Source: JACJXW01 sp964418125 (GTDB lineage: Bacteria; Bacteroidota; Bacteroidia; Chitinophagales; Saprospiraceae). From it: a stretch of DNA of 64,000 bases. Below the pieces are notes generated by a model. It searched no databases, was not told the DNA's origin, and was given only the letters and a program-made list of their open reading frames with translations. The DNA lies in assembly GCA_964418125.1 (NCBI GenBank), contig CAYQKY010000010.1, positions 34,525-98,524 on the forward strand, given 5' to 3'. Position 1 is the first letter of the stretch; every line of letters begins with the position of its first letter. Positions 36,033 through 46,666 of this stretch are shown here, in pieces. The position numbers and the translations under genes are program-made.

Positions 36033-36590
36033 TCAGAGATCGTACAACTTATACTTTTCGATCGCTTCCATCAGCTTCTCGGCATAATTCGGGTCCGTAG
36101 CATATCCCCCGGCTTGCAGGCCCACTGCCCATGACCAGTTGTCCCAGTCCGGGTAATATCGCAGGTTCTGATAATTGGGGCGGGTAAGCAGGAATTTGCC
36201 GAAATCCTCATAACTTTTCCGGATCAGGGTGTATTTCCGGAAACATTCCCAGGATTGTACCGGGAACCCATCCATGTATTCGGTGCTGCTCTTGCAGTAG
36301 GCCGGCCCGGGCCAGTCATCATTCGCTTTGATACCAAAATGATTGTTGGCATTACGGGCAAGGTCGCTCGTACCCCAGTTGCTCTCCAGGCCGGCAACCG
36401 CAAGGATGATCGTGGTAGGTATGCCGGTCATTTGGTTCAACTCCACAGACAGATAGCGGTATTTTTCTATGTATCGCTGGACTTTAGCTGGCCTTGAGTT
36501 TTCCTTTCCGGAAGAAGGGCTGTTGGTAAAGGCAAAAAGGATGAATACGATGAGCAATGCCAAAAAAACTGGGGTAGTTTTTCCTTTCAT
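36033..36590 (-). CDS. Glucosaminidase-domain peptidoglycan hydrolase
   Basis: The 185-residue protein has an N-terminal signal or anchor (MKGKTTPVFLALLIVFILFAF). The glucosaminidase domain of the LytG/FlgJ type then shows IPTTIILAVAGLESNWGTSD with catalytic Glu69, RNANNHFGIKAND and CFRKYTLIRKSYEDFGKFLL. It likely cleaves peptidoglycan glycan strands in the periplasm. The ATG at 36590 is preferred to 36602. Confidence 0.87.
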   Translation of the reverse strand: MKGKTTPVFLALLIVFILFAFTNSPSSGKENSRPAKVQRYIEKYRYLSVELNQMTGIPTTIILAVAGLESNWGTSDLARNANNHFGIKANDDWPGPAYCKSSTEYMDGFPVQSWECFRKYTLIRKSYEDFGKFLLTRPNYQNLRYYPDWDNWSWAVGLQAGGYATDPNYAEKLMEAIEKYKLYDL

Positions 36591-36752
36591 TTTAATCCAC
36601 ATGTATTTGGGTTAGGAATAAAAGTGAATATAGCAAATAAAGGTTTATATGAATCCAAAAATTGGATGTTAACATAGCATCTCTTAGATGATGGCGCCTG
36701 TAAACCCGTGGAAGTTCCTGCACAGGATAAAATGCTGAAACACGATTTCACC

Positions 36753-36796
36753 GCACGCGATTCCGGCCGTCGTTTCCAACGGTCGGAATCGCGTGC
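36753..36796. repeat. 17-bp-stem hairpin
   Basis: GCACGCGATTCCGGCCG and CGGTCGGAATCGCGTGC form a 17-bp stem with one G-T type mismatch and a 10-base loop. No T-run follows, so it is not a typical terminator. Confidence 0.75.
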
Positions 36797-36863
36797 AGCT
36801 GAAAGAGGGGAAAACAGCAGGTATCATGGGATGGGAAGTCAGGTGAATGGCAGAAGGGAAATA

Positions 36864-36950
36864 TGTGGAAATGTATTGAAACAGGGAAATATCCCCGTGG
36901 CTTCGGGGCCCGGATGGATATTTCCATCATGTTTTCCATGTGTTTCCACA
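36864..36950. repeat. Imperfect hairpin (87 bp)
   Basis: The ends TGTGGAAA and TTTCCACA pair. The inner GGAAATATCC pairs with GGATATTTCC, and the loop carries a smaller CCCCG/CGGGG hairpin. It is one of the long imperfect hairpins of this window. Confidence 0.65.
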
Positions 36951-36980
36951 TTCAAGCCCGGATATATTTTGTTTCCTTAA

Positions 36981-37168
36981 AAGTGCTTGTTTGGAGGTGG
37001 TGCTTTGAAGGCGAAAATGTCAGATTTCAGGTTCTCGCAAGGCTTCCCGCCATTCGGCGGGACAAGCTGTTTTTGGTTCATAGTGGCGCTACGGGCCAAA
37101 AAATAGCCGAAGCGAGGTTCAAAAAGCTGGCATTTGCCGCCCAAGTGATTACCTCCAAACAAGCACTT
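36981..37168. repeat. Long imperfect hairpin element 2 (188 bp)
   Basis: The terminal inverted repeat AAGTGCTTGTTTGGAGGT (18 bp) is perfect. The interior arms pair imperfectly, and an inner CCCGCC-ATTC-GGCGGG hairpin lies between them. The outer arm is similar to the element at 23332-23495 (shared GTTTGGAGG and CGAAAA-TGTCA). It ends 41 bases before the next ATG. Confidence 0.8.
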
Positions 37169-37209
37169 AAAGGCATGCCCCAAGATTGTAGTTCACAAAA
37201 CCTCATTTT

Positions 37210-37986
37210 ATGTACTCTCCCTACCTCGACACCGCCCTGCTCATCTGGATCTACATGACCCTCCTTTTCTTCATCTCCTGGTGGAAACGGGACAACAGTA
37301 TCGCAGACGTTGGCTGGGGCCTAGGCTTTGTAGTAGCGGCATGGTATCTGCACGTTCAGTATCCTCACTCCTGGAGCTGGCTGCCGGCCCTGTTCGTCAG
37401 CATCTGGGGCGGGCGACTGGCCTGGCATATCGGCCGGCGAAAGGTGAAACAGGGCAAAGAAGACTGGCGCTATGCGAAGTGGCGGGAAGAGTGGGGCCAA
37501 TGGGTAGTGCTGCGATCCTATCCCCAGGTGTTCCTGCTGCAGGGCTTTTTCATGTGGATGATCGCGCTTCCGCTAATGCAGCGGCCGGCGCCGGATGGGC
37601 TGGCGTGGTATCAATGGATCGGAATAATGTTGTGGTTGACAGGCTTTTTGTGGGAAGCGGTTGCCGACTGGCAATTGCAGCGCTTCAAGGCCCGGCCGGG
37701 CAGCAAGGGCAGGATCATGACGGAAGGGCTGTGGCGCCTTTCCCGCCATCCCAATTACTTCGGAGAGATCGTCCTCTGGTGGGGGCTGTGGCTACTGATT
37801 CTTCCCTGCGGACACTGGTACATCAGCCTCGCCAGCCCGATCGTGCTCACCTGGCTGCTCACCCGGGTGTCGGGCGTGCCCATGCTGGAAAAGAAATATG
37901 AGGGCAGGGCGGATTTTGAGGCGTACAAAAAAGAGACGCCGGCTTTGGTGCCTGACCTGAGGAAGCTGGCGGGGGGCGGTTCATAG
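37210..37986 (+). CDS. DUF1295 membrane protein (steroid 5-alpha-reductase-like)
   Basis: The 258-residue integral membrane protein has about six segments. The family features are DNSIADVGWGLGFV, GRRKVKQGKEDWRYAKWREE, TEGLWRLSRHPNYFGEIVLWWG and VSGVPMLEKKYEGR. The SRHPNY motif is shared with isoprenylcysteine methyltransferases and steroid reductases. The substrate in bacteria is unknown. Normal family length. Confidence 0.85.
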   Translation: MYSPYLDTALLIWIYMTLLFFISWWKRDNSIADVGWGLGFVVAAWYLHVQYPHSWSWLPALFVSIWGGRLAWHIGRRKVKQGKEDWRYAKWREEWGQWVVLRSYPQVFLLQGFFMWMIALPLMQRPAPDGLAWYQWIGIMLWLTGFLWEAVADWQLQRFKARPGSKGRIMTEGLWRLSRHPNYFGEIVLWWGLWLLILPCGHWYISLASPIVLTWLLTRVSGVPMLEKKYEGRADFEAYKKETPALVPDLRKLAGGGS

Positions 37987-37993
37987 GTTTCTG

Positions 37994-38022
37994 TTGACTG
38001 TTAAAAAACAAACAACAGTCAA
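37994..38022. terminator. Inverted repeat between convergent genes
   Basis: TTGACTGTT and AACAGTCAA form a perfect 9-bp stem around an A-rich loop, between the DUF1295 gene stop and the dehydrogenase stop. A bidirectional terminator is likely from position. Confidence 0.6.
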
Positions 38023-38027
38023 ATACT

Positions 38028-39485
38028 TCATATCCCCCCAAAACACAGGTATTTTATTTCCATAAACTCTTCCAGCCCATACTTCGAACCTTCCCTGCCG
38101 ATGCCGCTTTCCTTCACTCCTCCGAAGGGGGCCACTGGCGTGGAGATCATGCCCGTATTGATGCCGACCATGCCATATTCCAGCGCTTCGGCAACGCGCC
38201 AGATGCGGCCCACGTCGCGGCCGTAGAAATAGGAGGCCAGGCCATACTGAGTGGAGTTGGCGGCGGCGATCACTTCCAGTTCATCCTTAAAGCGGTAGAC
38301 CGGAGCGACCGGCCCGAAGATCTCTTCATTGGACATCCGCATACTGGCGTCCACACCAGCCAGCACAGTAGGCTGGTAGAAGGTGCCGCCCAGTTCGTGC
38401 CGCTGCCCGCCGGTAATGACGGAAGCGCCTTTTTCCAAAGCATCCGCCACCAGGGTTTCCACCTTTTCCAGGCCGGCCTGGTTGATGAGGGGGCCGATGA
38501 CGACGCCTTCCTCATCGCCGGGGCCCACCTTTTGTTCCTTTACCGCTTTGGCGAGTTTGTCCACGAACTCGTCGTAGATAGTATCCTGGGCGTAGATTCG
38601 GTTGGCGCACACGCAGGTTTGCCCGGCGTTGCGGTATTTGGAGGCGATGGCGCCCTCCACCGCCGCGTCGATGTCGGCATCGTCGAAGACGATAAAGGGG
38701 GCGTTGCCGCCCAGCTCGAGGCCTACCTTTTTGACGGTGCCGGCGCATTGCTCCATCAGCAGCTTGCCCACTTTGGTGGAGCCGGTGAAGGAGAGCTTCC
38801 GCACAATGGGGTTGGAAGTAAGCTCACCGCCCACTTCCGCCGGTGAATTGGTGGTGACGACGTTGAAAACCCCGGGCGGAAAGCCCGCCTGGCTCGCCAG
38901 TTCGGCCAGGGCCAGGGCGGAAAGGGGGGTGTCCTGCGCCGGTTTCACGACCACGGTGCAGCCCGCCGCCAGAGCCGGCGCCACCTTGCGGGTGATCATG
39001 GCGTTCGGGAAGTTCCAGGGGGTGATGGCCGCCACCACCCCGATAGGCTGCTTGATCACGACGATGCGCTTGTCGGCCGCGTGGCCGGGGATAACATCGC
39101 CATAGGCGCGCCGCGCCTCTTCAGAAAACCACTCCACGAAGGAAGCGCCGTATTTGATCTCCCCCTTGGCTTCCGCCAGCGGCTTGCCCTGCTCGGTGGT
39201 GAGGATGAGGCCGAGGTCGTTTACATTGGCCATCTGCAGCTCGTACCATCGGCGCAGGATGGCCGCTCGCTCGCCGGCCGTTTTGGCCTTCCAGGCCGGC
39301 AGGGCGGCATTGGCCGCTTCGATGGCGCGCCTGGTTTCGATGGCGCCCATGTCGGGCGCCTCGGCGATGAGGGCGCCGTTGGCGGGGTTTTTTACGGGAT
39401 AGATTTTGCCGTTTTCGGCTTTTACCCAGCGGCCGTTGATGAAGGCTTTGTTTTGAAAGAGGGTGGGGTTTTGTAGGGAGATCAT
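38028..39485 (-). CDS. gabD: NAD(P)-dependent succinate-semialdehyde dehydrogenase
   Basis: The enzyme oxidises succinate semialdehyde to succinate, the end of GABA breakdown. The 485-residue aldehyde dehydrogenase has the Asn of ITPWNFP (158), the LSFTGSTKVGK nucleotide loop, Glu257 in LELGGNAP and catalytic Cys291 in NAGQTCVCANRIY. The double Cys (CVC) is typical of GabD. The start MISLQNP at 39485 gives the normal length. No GABA transaminase lies nearby. Confidence 0.87.
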   Translation of the reverse strand: MISLQNPTLFQNKAFINGRWVKAENGKIYPVKNPANGALIAEAPDMGAIETRRAIEAANAALPAWKAKTAGERAAILRRWYELQMANVNDLGLILTTEQGKPLAEAKGEIKYGASFVEWFSEEARRAYGDVIPGHAADKRIVVIKQPIGVVAAITPWNFPNAMITRKVAPALAAGCTVVVKPAQDTPLSALALAELASQAGFPPGVFNVVTTNSPAEVGGELTSNPIVRKLSFTGSTKVGKLLMEQCAGTVKKVGLELGGNAPFIVFDDADIDAAVEGAIASKYRNAGQTCVCANRIYAQDTIYDEFVDKLAKAVKEQKVGPGDEEGVVIGPLINQAGLEKVETLVADALEKGASVITGGQRHELGGTFYQPTVLAGVDASMRMSNEEIFGPVAPVYRFKDELEVIAAANSTQYGLASYFYGRDVGRIWRVAEALEYGMVGINTGMISTPVAPFGGVKESGIGREGSKYGLEEFMEIKYLCFGGI

Positions 39486-39680
39486 AGGCTTTTTTATTTG
39501 TGATGAACACGATCTTTTTTGGAAACGAAAGGGGGGAAGGGAATGTTTGGGCAGGACAACTAAAGGCATTTAAAAATTAACGCTCCGGGAGTAACATTGT
39601 GGGGAGAGTTTTCATAAGAGATGCTATGTTTGGATACCACCTGCTGTTCTTCCCTGCCACTTCCGGTTTCCGGCTTCCGA

Positions 39681-40424
39681 TCACCTTGTGATGACAATAT
39701 AATCCCTTATCAGCGTTCTCAAAAATCCGATCTTATCCCGCGGCTCCTCTCCCAGGCCGAGGATGCCGGTGAGGCGGGTGACGAGCTCGTCCACTACCTT
39801 CTGGTGGGCGCTGTTGCGGTAGGTGCGGTAGCGGGTGACGATGTTCTTGATGGCCAGCATATCTTCTTCCGACAGCTGGCGCACCATCGGATACTGGGGC
39901 TCGTAATTTTCCAGCGTATTGATATTGAGGATGTCTTCCAGGCGGAAGCGCAGGTTGTGTCGCACCCGGATGACGGTGGTGTTGGCCGTCATATCTCCCA
40001 GCCGCTGGTTCTTTTCCGAAGAGCTGATGAGCAGCGACCCCAGGATGCCGATGGAGAACAGCGTGTCGACGACGTGGAAAACGGCGCGCAGCAGGTAATC
40101 GCTCAGCCCCGGCTCCTGCCCGTCGAGCCGCACCACCTTGATCCCCATGGCCTTCTTGCCCCACGACTGCCCGTCGGCCAGCACCTCCGACAGCAGGTGA
40201 TATACCATAAACCCGCAGATCATCATAAAGGACAGGGCCACTCCCAGAAAGGGCGACTGCTCGAAGCCGCGCGCCAGGGCGTTGAGCAGCGTCAGGAACA
40301 GAAAGAAGTACAGCGCCCCCAGGATGACGAGGTCGATGAAAAAGGCGAAGATGCGCTCGCGCAAGGGCGCCAGCTCGTATTCGATGACAACATTCTGGGT
40401 GGTTCGGATGTCAATGGTCTTCAT
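39681..40424 (-). CDS. RDD family membrane protein
   Basis: The 247-residue protein has three membrane segments with RDD signatures: LAPLRERIFAFFIDLVILG, SWGKKAMGIKVVRLDG and KNQRLGDMTANTTVI. An extra soluble C-terminal tail of about 90 residues follows. In Bacteroidota this RDD protein is usually found next to a SpoIIM gene, as here (SpoIIM starts at 41513 on the other strand). The start MKTIDIRTT at 40424 is chosen; the long upstream frame is not coding. Confidence 0.85.
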   Translation of the reverse strand: MKTIDIRTTQNVVIEYELAPLRERIFAFFIDLVILGALYFFLFLTLLNALARGFEQSPFLGVALSFMMICGFMVYHLLSEVLADGQSWGKKAMGIKVVRLDGQEPGLSDYLLRAVFHVVDTLFSIGILGSLLISSSEKNQRLGDMTANTTVIRVRHNLRFRLEDILNINTLENYEPQYPMVRQLSEEDMLAIKNIVTRYRTYRNSAHQKVVDELVTRLTGILGLGEEPRDKIGFLRTLIRDYIVITR

Positions 40425-40604
40425 GCAGTTTTTTTTGCCTGCTGACCATACCGGGCCTGATAGTGGGCGGGGTATGGCCGGCAGGGGTTCCGGTTTTTTT
40501 TTCGTTCGGTGCGGTGCCCTTTGCTCATAGTAACGTTTTGCGCAGATTGCCTGCTGCTGGCACAAAAATAAGGGAGCGGGAGGCGATTTTCAAAATCATC
40601 TCCG

Positions 40605-41174
40605 CTACGGATTGATCAACACCCCGTCGAAGGTGATCTGGCCTTGTGCGATTGTGTTATTGGCCGATCCGTAGTAGGTTCCGCCGCCGGTAGCACCTTC
40701 AAACCGGCCGGTGCCATCCATGGGTACGCCTCCAAGCCACTCACCAAACACAAAATTACCGACAAAGTCGGTGCAATCCTCTACTTCATTGCAGACATAG
40801 GGGTTCGCATTGCCAATAAAAGAAGCGTACAATTTGTCCCCATTGGCGGCAGTGAACGTAATGTTCCCGGTCTGGGGAAACGGAAGAGGTGTGGTTATAT
40901 TAACCCATGAATCGGATTGAAATGTGCTCTTTCCCAGGCGGGTGGCATTGCCCTCGGCCGTAATATCCAGCACCAAATTTGGCGGCACCACCGTGTAGGA
41001 AAGTTCAGTTGTGTAAAACGCCTTGAAAGGCGTTTCGGCATGCCGGCCATCCCTGGTGGCGATCATTTCCTGGTTCTCATCTACACCGGTGGCCGGTTCA
41101 GCCTGGTCCTTTTCGCAACTTACCATAGCTGCAAAAAAAAGTGCCAGGATAGGAAGCAAAAATAGTTTTTTCAT
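40605..41174 (-). CDS. Lipoprotein of unknown function
   Basis: The 189-residue protein has a lipoprotein signal (MKKLFLLPILALFFAAMVSC, Cys20). Its all-beta mature part includes PFKAFYTTELSYTV, SGxVNITTPLPFP-like strands, two Cys around NPYVCNEVEDCTDF and GGVPMDGTGRFEGATGG. This pattern occurs in secreted Bacteroidota proteins of unknown role. It lies between the RDD gene and the SpoIIM gene and may be an insertion into that cluster. Confidence 0.75.
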   Translation of the reverse strand: MKKLFLLPILALFFAAMVSCEKDQAEPATGVDENQEMIATRDGRHAETPFKAFYTTELSYTVVPPNLVLDITAEGNATRLGKSTFQSDSWVNITTPLPFPQTGNITFTAANGDKLYASFIGNANPYVCNEVEDCTDFVGNFVFGEWLGGVPMDGTGRFEGATGGGTYYGSANNTIAQGQITFDGVLINP

Positions 41175-41512
41175 GATTTTTGGATTTTGTTTCACATTTT
41201 TCATGCACAGTACGCCGGGTGAGGGCCTAAAATTTATTCTCTGCTTCGTTGAGGGGTATGATATGGTTGAGGATAACCATGCTGCTTTCCCGGCTTGGCC
41301 CAAGGTGTTTTTCTACAATTTACAATAGAAAGCCAGTAAGTGGGCAGCTTATTTGTGCCAAAGAATGGCCTGAAGGTTGCATGAAAGGCTTTAGGAGAAA
41401 TGAGGTGGGGCGGGGACAGCACATTAGAATACCTCAACCCGCAACAATAATTTTCAGCACTCGTTTGAAGTTGGTATATTACGGCGAAACGGCGGATTTT
41501 TAACTACCCCAA
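41175..41512. other. Gap between two divergent genes
   Basis: This 338-bp stretch separates a minus-strand lipoprotein gene from the plus-strand SpoIIM gene, so it should hold two promoters. A possible plus-strand pair is GTTTG near 41462 and a TATATTAC close to 41476. I see no hairpin or ORF. Confidence 0.4.
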
Positions 41513-43357
41513 ATGCGCGAAACGAACTTCATCGAGCAGAACAAGGACAAATGGCGGGAGTTTGAGCACATTCTGGACAGCCCCCGGAAAGACCCCGACA
41601 AGCTGAACGACCTCTTCGTGCAGATCACGGACGACCTTTCCTACAGCCGCACCTTCTACCCCAACCGCTCGGTGCGCGTCTACCTCAACGGGCTGGCGCA
41701 GCGCATCTTTTTCCACATCTACAAGAACCGCCGCTCGCGCGCCCGCCGCCTGCTGACCTTCTGGACGGACGAGCTGCCCCAGCTCATCCACGAGTCGAGG
41801 GCGGAGTTCCGGACCTCCTTTCTGATCTTTCTGCTGGCCTGCCTGATCGGTGTGGTGTCGAGCGCCATGGACAGCCAGTTCGCCAATGTCATTCTGGGGG
41901 ATACCTATGTGGAGATGACGGTGGAGAACATCGAATCGGGCGACCCCATGAAGGTGTACAAGGAAAAGGGCGCCTTCGGCATGTCGCTGGGCATCACCCT
42001 GAACAACCTCTTCGTGGCCTTCCTGACCTTTGTGATGGGCGTGTTCTTTACCGTAGGCACGGTGGCCATCCTCATCCGCAATGGCATCATGCTGGGTGCG
42101 TTCCAGTACTTTTTCATCGAGCGGGGCCTGTTCTGGGATTCCTTCCTGACCATCTGGATACACGGCACGCTGGAGATATCGGCCATCATCATCGCCGGGG
42201 CGGCGGGCATCACCATGGGCAAGGGGCTGGTCTTTCCGGGCACCTATACCCGCATGCAGTCTTTCCAGCGCTCCGCCCGGCGCGGCATCAAGATCATGAT
42301 CGGCATAGCGCCCGTCATCGTGATGGCGGGCTTCATCGAAGGGTATTTCACCCGGCATACCGACGCCTCCCCTTTTATCAGGGGCGGGTTCATCCTGGCC
42401 TGCCTGGCCTTTGTGCTGCTGTACTTCGTCTGGTATCCGCGCAGGAAGGCCAGGGTAGGCTTTAAAGAACCGATACGGGATACGTACATCAATGCCGATT
42501 CGGGGCAGTGGATCAATTTTTCCCAGATCAAGTCTTCGGGAGAGATCTTTTCCGAGGTCTTTGTCTTCTTCCGGAAAAATGCCGGGCGTATCGTCCTTAC
42601 CTCCCTGGCCACGGCCCTTCTGTATTCCGCGGCGGTATTCCTTACCGGAACGGCGCCGCCGGCCGAGCAGTTCGTCTTTGTGGACCGGGCTTTCGGTATG
42701 GCCACAGCCCTGAGCCAGTTTTTTGTCAATGAAACGGCCCCCCTGCTGCCGCTGATCAATACTGTTTGTTTTTCCATCGTTGGATACGCCATTTTTCGGA
42801 AACTCATCCTGGAAGAACAAGGGAAGGTGAGGGATAATATTTTTACGGGCTTTCTGAAAATGCTGCTCCCCATGGGGGCGCTGCAGTTACTGATACTGAC
42901 CAACGACTGGTATACTCTTTTCCTGGCGCTGGGCCTGTTGCCGGCGCCGTTACTGTGGGCGTATTCCGGCCTGCGGGAGGGCATCAACCCCGTTTCTGCC
43001 CTGGGTAGGGGGCTGGCCCTTATCAGCCAGTCCTACAGCAAGTCTTTCGGGTTGTTCCTCATCCTGATGCTGGTGGGGCTGCTGGCCTTTTCGCTGGCCG
43101 ACAGCACTCTGGCGTGGTTCTATTTCGATCTGATTACCTGGGTAGTCCTGCTGGAAGAATCGGCCATGCAACAGTTCAGTGCGGTATTTCTGGCTTTTAT
43201 TACCGTTTTTATCCTGTATCTTGTTTCTTCCATAATCCTTATCGGCGGAGGGTTGTTGTATTATTCCCTGCTGGAGATCAAGGAAGCGCCGGCTCTGATG
43301 GAGCGTATACAGCAGATCGGGCGCCGGCGTAGTATCAAGGGGTTGGAGCAGGAGTGA
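41513..43357 (+). CDS. SpoIIM-domain multi-pass membrane protein
   Basis: The 614-residue protein has an N-terminal soluble stretch (WREFEHILDSPRKDPDKLNDL). The SpoIIM domain covers about 95-260 (FRTSFLIFLLACLIGVVSSA; KEKGAFGMSLGITLNNLFVA; FLTIWIHGTLEISAIIIAGA). A second membrane half of similar size follows. SpoIIM is a sporulation factor in Firmicutes; in Bacteroidota it marks the MoxR-DUF58 cluster and its role is not known. It heads a plus-strand run of five genes. Confidence 0.85.
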   Translation: MRETNFIEQNKDKWREFEHILDSPRKDPDKLNDLFVQITDDLSYSRTFYPNRSVRVYLNGLAQRIFFHIYKNRRSRARRLLTFWTDELPQLIHESRAEFRTSFLIFLLACLIGVVSSAMDSQFANVILGDTYVEMTVENIESGDPMKVYKEKGAFGMSLGITLNNLFVAFLTFVMGVFFTVGTVAILIRNGIMLGAFQYFFIERGLFWDSFLTIWIHGTLEISAIIIAGAAGITMGKGLVFPGTYTRMQSFQRSARRGIKIMIGIAPVIVMAGFIEGYFTRHTDASPFIRGGFILACLAFVLLYFVWYPRRKARVGFKEPIRDTYINADSGQWINFSQIKSSGEIFSEVFVFFRKNAGRIVLTSLATALLYSAAVFLTGTAPPAEQFVFVDRAFGMATALSQFFVNETAPLLPLINTVCFSIVGYAIFRKLILEEQGKVRDNIFTGFLKMLLPMGALQLLILTNDWYTLFLALGLLPAPLLWAYSGLREGINPVSALGRGLALISQSYSKSFGLFLILMLVGLLAFSLADSTLAWFYFDLITWVVLLEESAMQQFSAVFLAFITVFILYLVSSIILIGGGLLYYSLLEIKEAPALMERIQQIGRRRSIKGLEQE

Positions 43358-43399
43358 AAAATATGTTTCACGGTTTTATGGTTAAATTGTTCCATTGCC

Positions 43400-43455
43400 A
43401 TGAACCAGTGAACCAATGAACTAATGTCACCATGAACCAGTGAACCCATGAAACC
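43400..43455. repeat. Short word array around the DUF4129 start (TGAACCA)
   Basis: Repeated TGAACCA/TGAACCCA words, broken by CTAATGTCACC, fill the gap before the DUF4129 ATG at 43448. The start codon itself sits in the word TGAACCCATGAAACCC. Confidence 0.6.
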
Positions 43456-44200
43456 CCACTTTTTATACACTGCTCTTCTTCTCTTCATCCTCCCCTCCTT
43501 CCCGACGGCGCAGGGACAGGACCCCTATGGGCAATACCTGGAAGAGCGCCTGGACGGACGGCAGTTCGAAAAAGAAGAGTGGGAAAAAGCCAAGGAAGGG
43601 CTCGATTTTTCGGAAGCGGCGGTGAAGAAGAAAACGCAGGAAAAGGTAGAAAGGCAGGAGGGAGGTGCGGAAGGGCAATACGAGCGGCCGCCGCGGGAAA
43701 GGAACAGTGTGCAGGTCAACCCGGAGTTGGCTGCCGGCATTCTGAAATTCCTTTCTATTCTCATCCTGGCCATTGTACTGGCATTGATCTTGCGAGGAGT
43801 GCTGGGCCTGGAGAGCGCCCCCCGCAACAAAAAGATAAAGCAGGAGAGCGAAGAAAGCGTGATCAGCCTGGAAAAGATAGAAGAGAATATCCACGAGTCC
43901 AACCTGGATGCCTATCTACGCCGGGCGCTGGACCAGGAGGAATATGCATTGGCCCTTCGCCTCTACTACCTGTCTATTTTAAAGGAATTATCCATCCGCA
44001 AAAAGATCCGGTGGAGGAGGGAGAAGACCAACCGGCATTATATCCTGGAAATGAAAGAGACTCCTTTATCGGAGGCATTCGAAGAGGTGACCCGCATCTT
44101 TGAGCGGGCCTGGTACGGGAGCCGCGGCCTGGGCAGGAGCGAGTATAAGGCGCTGGAGCCGAAATTCCGGGCCCTGGCCGGCCGGGTGAAAGGAGGGTGA
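43448..44200 (+). CDS. DUF4129 domain-containing membrane protein
   Basis: The 250-residue protein has a signal peptide, a soluble linker rich in Lys and Glu, one membrane segment near residue 105 (LSILILAIVLALILRGVLG) and a C-terminal DUF4129 domain (ALRLYYLSILKELSIRKKIRW ... TNRHYILEM ... FERAWYGSRGLGRSEY). DUF4129 is often fused to or next to transglutaminase and MoxR genes. Its function is unknown. It is read with the following DUF4350 gene. Confidence 0.85.
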   Translation: MKPHFLYTALLLFILPSFPTAQGQDPYGQYLEERLDGRQFEKEEWEKAKEGLDFSEAAVKKKTQEKVERQEGGAEGQYERPPRERNSVQVNPELAAGILKFLSILILAIVLALILRGVLGLESAPRNKKIKQESEESVISLEKIEENIHESNLDAYLRRALDQEEYALALRLYYLSILKELSIRKKIRWRREKTNRHYILEMKETPLSEAFEEVTRIFERAWYGSRGLGRSEYKALEPKFRALAGRVKGG

Positions 44201-44205
44201 CAAAT

Positions 44206-45489
44206 ATGGTGAAGAGAAAATACATATTGGCACTTATTCTGGCAGTAATACTGGCCACCGTCACCCTCATGTTCTTGTTCAGGGACCCGCCCCGAAAGTT
44301 CGACTGGCGGGAAACGTATGATGAGGCCAGCCGGCAGCCTTATGGCGCCTATGTGATCTTCGAACTACTGCAGGGGCTTTATCCCGGCCATTCGGTAGAG
44401 GTGCTTAGGGATAGCCTCCAGGGCGTACTGCCCGAAGAAGACGAATCGGCCAACTACATTTTTGTCGGCCAGGCCCTTTATATGGATTCTTCGGACGTCA
44501 ATGCCCTGCTGAGCTTCGTGGAATCCGGCAACCTGGCCTTCATTTCCAGTAAGACGATTCCCTACGACCTGATGTTCCACCTCTATTATGAAGAATGTGA
44601 CGACATCTACTGGGAGGATTACAACATTTTTTACGATACGGCCGTGGCGCTCAATTTCGAGCACGCCGAACTCCGGGCGCCTGAGCCATACCACTATGAG
44701 TATGTTACCAGGCAGAAGGCGCAGCCTTATTCCTGGAGCTACATCGAGTCTTTTTACTTTTGCGGGCAGGAGGAAGGGCTGGTCCCGATCGGCATGATGA
44801 ATGACAGCCTGGCCAATTTTGCGCGGGTGAGGTACGGCGACGGGTTTTTCTATCTCCATACCACTCCCCTGGCCTTCTCGAACATACATCTCCTGGAAGA
44901 ACGGGGGTTGGAATACGCCAACCGCGCCTTTTCCCACCTCCAGGCCGGCCCCATCTACTGGGACCGCTACAGCCGGGCCCCGGAATGGATGGGCCGCCGG
45001 ATGAACAACAGGGGCAATGCGCTGGCCAACCGGCAGCTTTCCGAAGAAAGCCCTCTGCAATACATCCTTAGCCAGCCGCCCCTGGCCTGGGCGTGGTATA
45101 CTCTCCTGGGGTTGGGCCTGTTGTTCCTGGCCTTCCGCGCTAAGCGCAAGCAACGGATCATTCCGGTTTTGGAGCCCAATACCAATACCTCCCTGGCATT
45201 CCTGTCTACCATCGGCCGGTTGTACTTCATTCAGAACAACCACAAAAAACTGGCCCTCCAGCAGATGAAATTGTTTCGGGCTTTCCTCTGGGAGCATTAC
45301 GCTATACAGTCGCGCGACCTGGATGAAGACTTCGTAGAGCGCCTGGCTCATAAATCGGAAATTTCTAAGGAAACCGTCAGGAAGATCATACTTTTGTATA
45401 AGAATATCCGGAACTCGTCTTTCGTATCAGAGAATACCCTGATCGATTTCCACCGTTTGCTGGACGGGTTTTATAAGAATTGCAAGTAA
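44206..45489 (+). CDS. DUF4350 domain-containing membrane protein
   Basis: The 427-residue protein has an N-terminal membrane anchor (YILALILAVILATVTLMFLF) and a DUF4350-type soluble part (DEASRQPYGAYVIFELLQGLY, then GNLAFISSKTIPYDL). A second membrane segment lies near residue 295 (LAWAWYTLLGLGLLFLAFRA), followed by a cytoplasmic tail with helical repeats. The ATG at 44206 is chosen; an in-frame GTG at 44197 overlaps the DUF4129 stop as GTGA and is an alternative. The partners suggest a membrane-remodelling complex. Confidence 0.82.
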   Translation: MVKRKYILALILAVILATVTLMFLFRDPPRKFDWRETYDEASRQPYGAYVIFELLQGLYPGHSVEVLRDSLQGVLPEEDESANYIFVGQALYMDSSDVNALLSFVESGNLAFISSKTIPYDLMFHLYYEECDDIYWEDYNIFYDTAVALNFEHAELRAPEPYHYEYVTRQKAQPYSWSYIESFYFCGQEEGLVPIGMMNDSLANFARVRYGDGFFYLHTTPLAFSNIHLLEERGLEYANRAFSHLQAGPIYWDRYSRAPEWMGRRMNNRGNALANRQLSEESPLQYILSQPPLAWAWYTLLGLGLLFLAFRAKRKQRIIPVLEPNTNTSLAFLSTIGRLYFIQNNHKKLALQQMKLFRAFLWEHYAIQSRDLDEDFVERLAHKSEISKETVRKIILLYKNIRNSSFVSENTLIDFHRLLDGFYKNCK

Positions 45490-45507
45490 GGAACATAAAC
45501 CATTGTT

Positions 45508-46599
<1,092 letters not shown>

Positions 46600-46666
46600 A
46601 TCGGGATTCGTGAACCGTGAACCGATATTCGGTATTCGGGACTCGGTATTCGCCGGCGTCCGGCTT

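Larger units (their letters stand above)
36591..37209. other. Gene-free region with three palindromic elements
   Basis: This 619-bp gap has no credible ORF. It holds three separate inverted-repeat structures in a row (36753-36796, 36864-36950 and 36981-37168), listed below. The first 160 bases are AT-rich and probably carry the glucosaminidase promoter. Confidence 0.7.

Noticed and set aside
41504..42820. Minus-strand ORF of 438 codons
   Set aside because: It is antisense to the SpoIIM gene, and the translation is charged low-complexity sequence.
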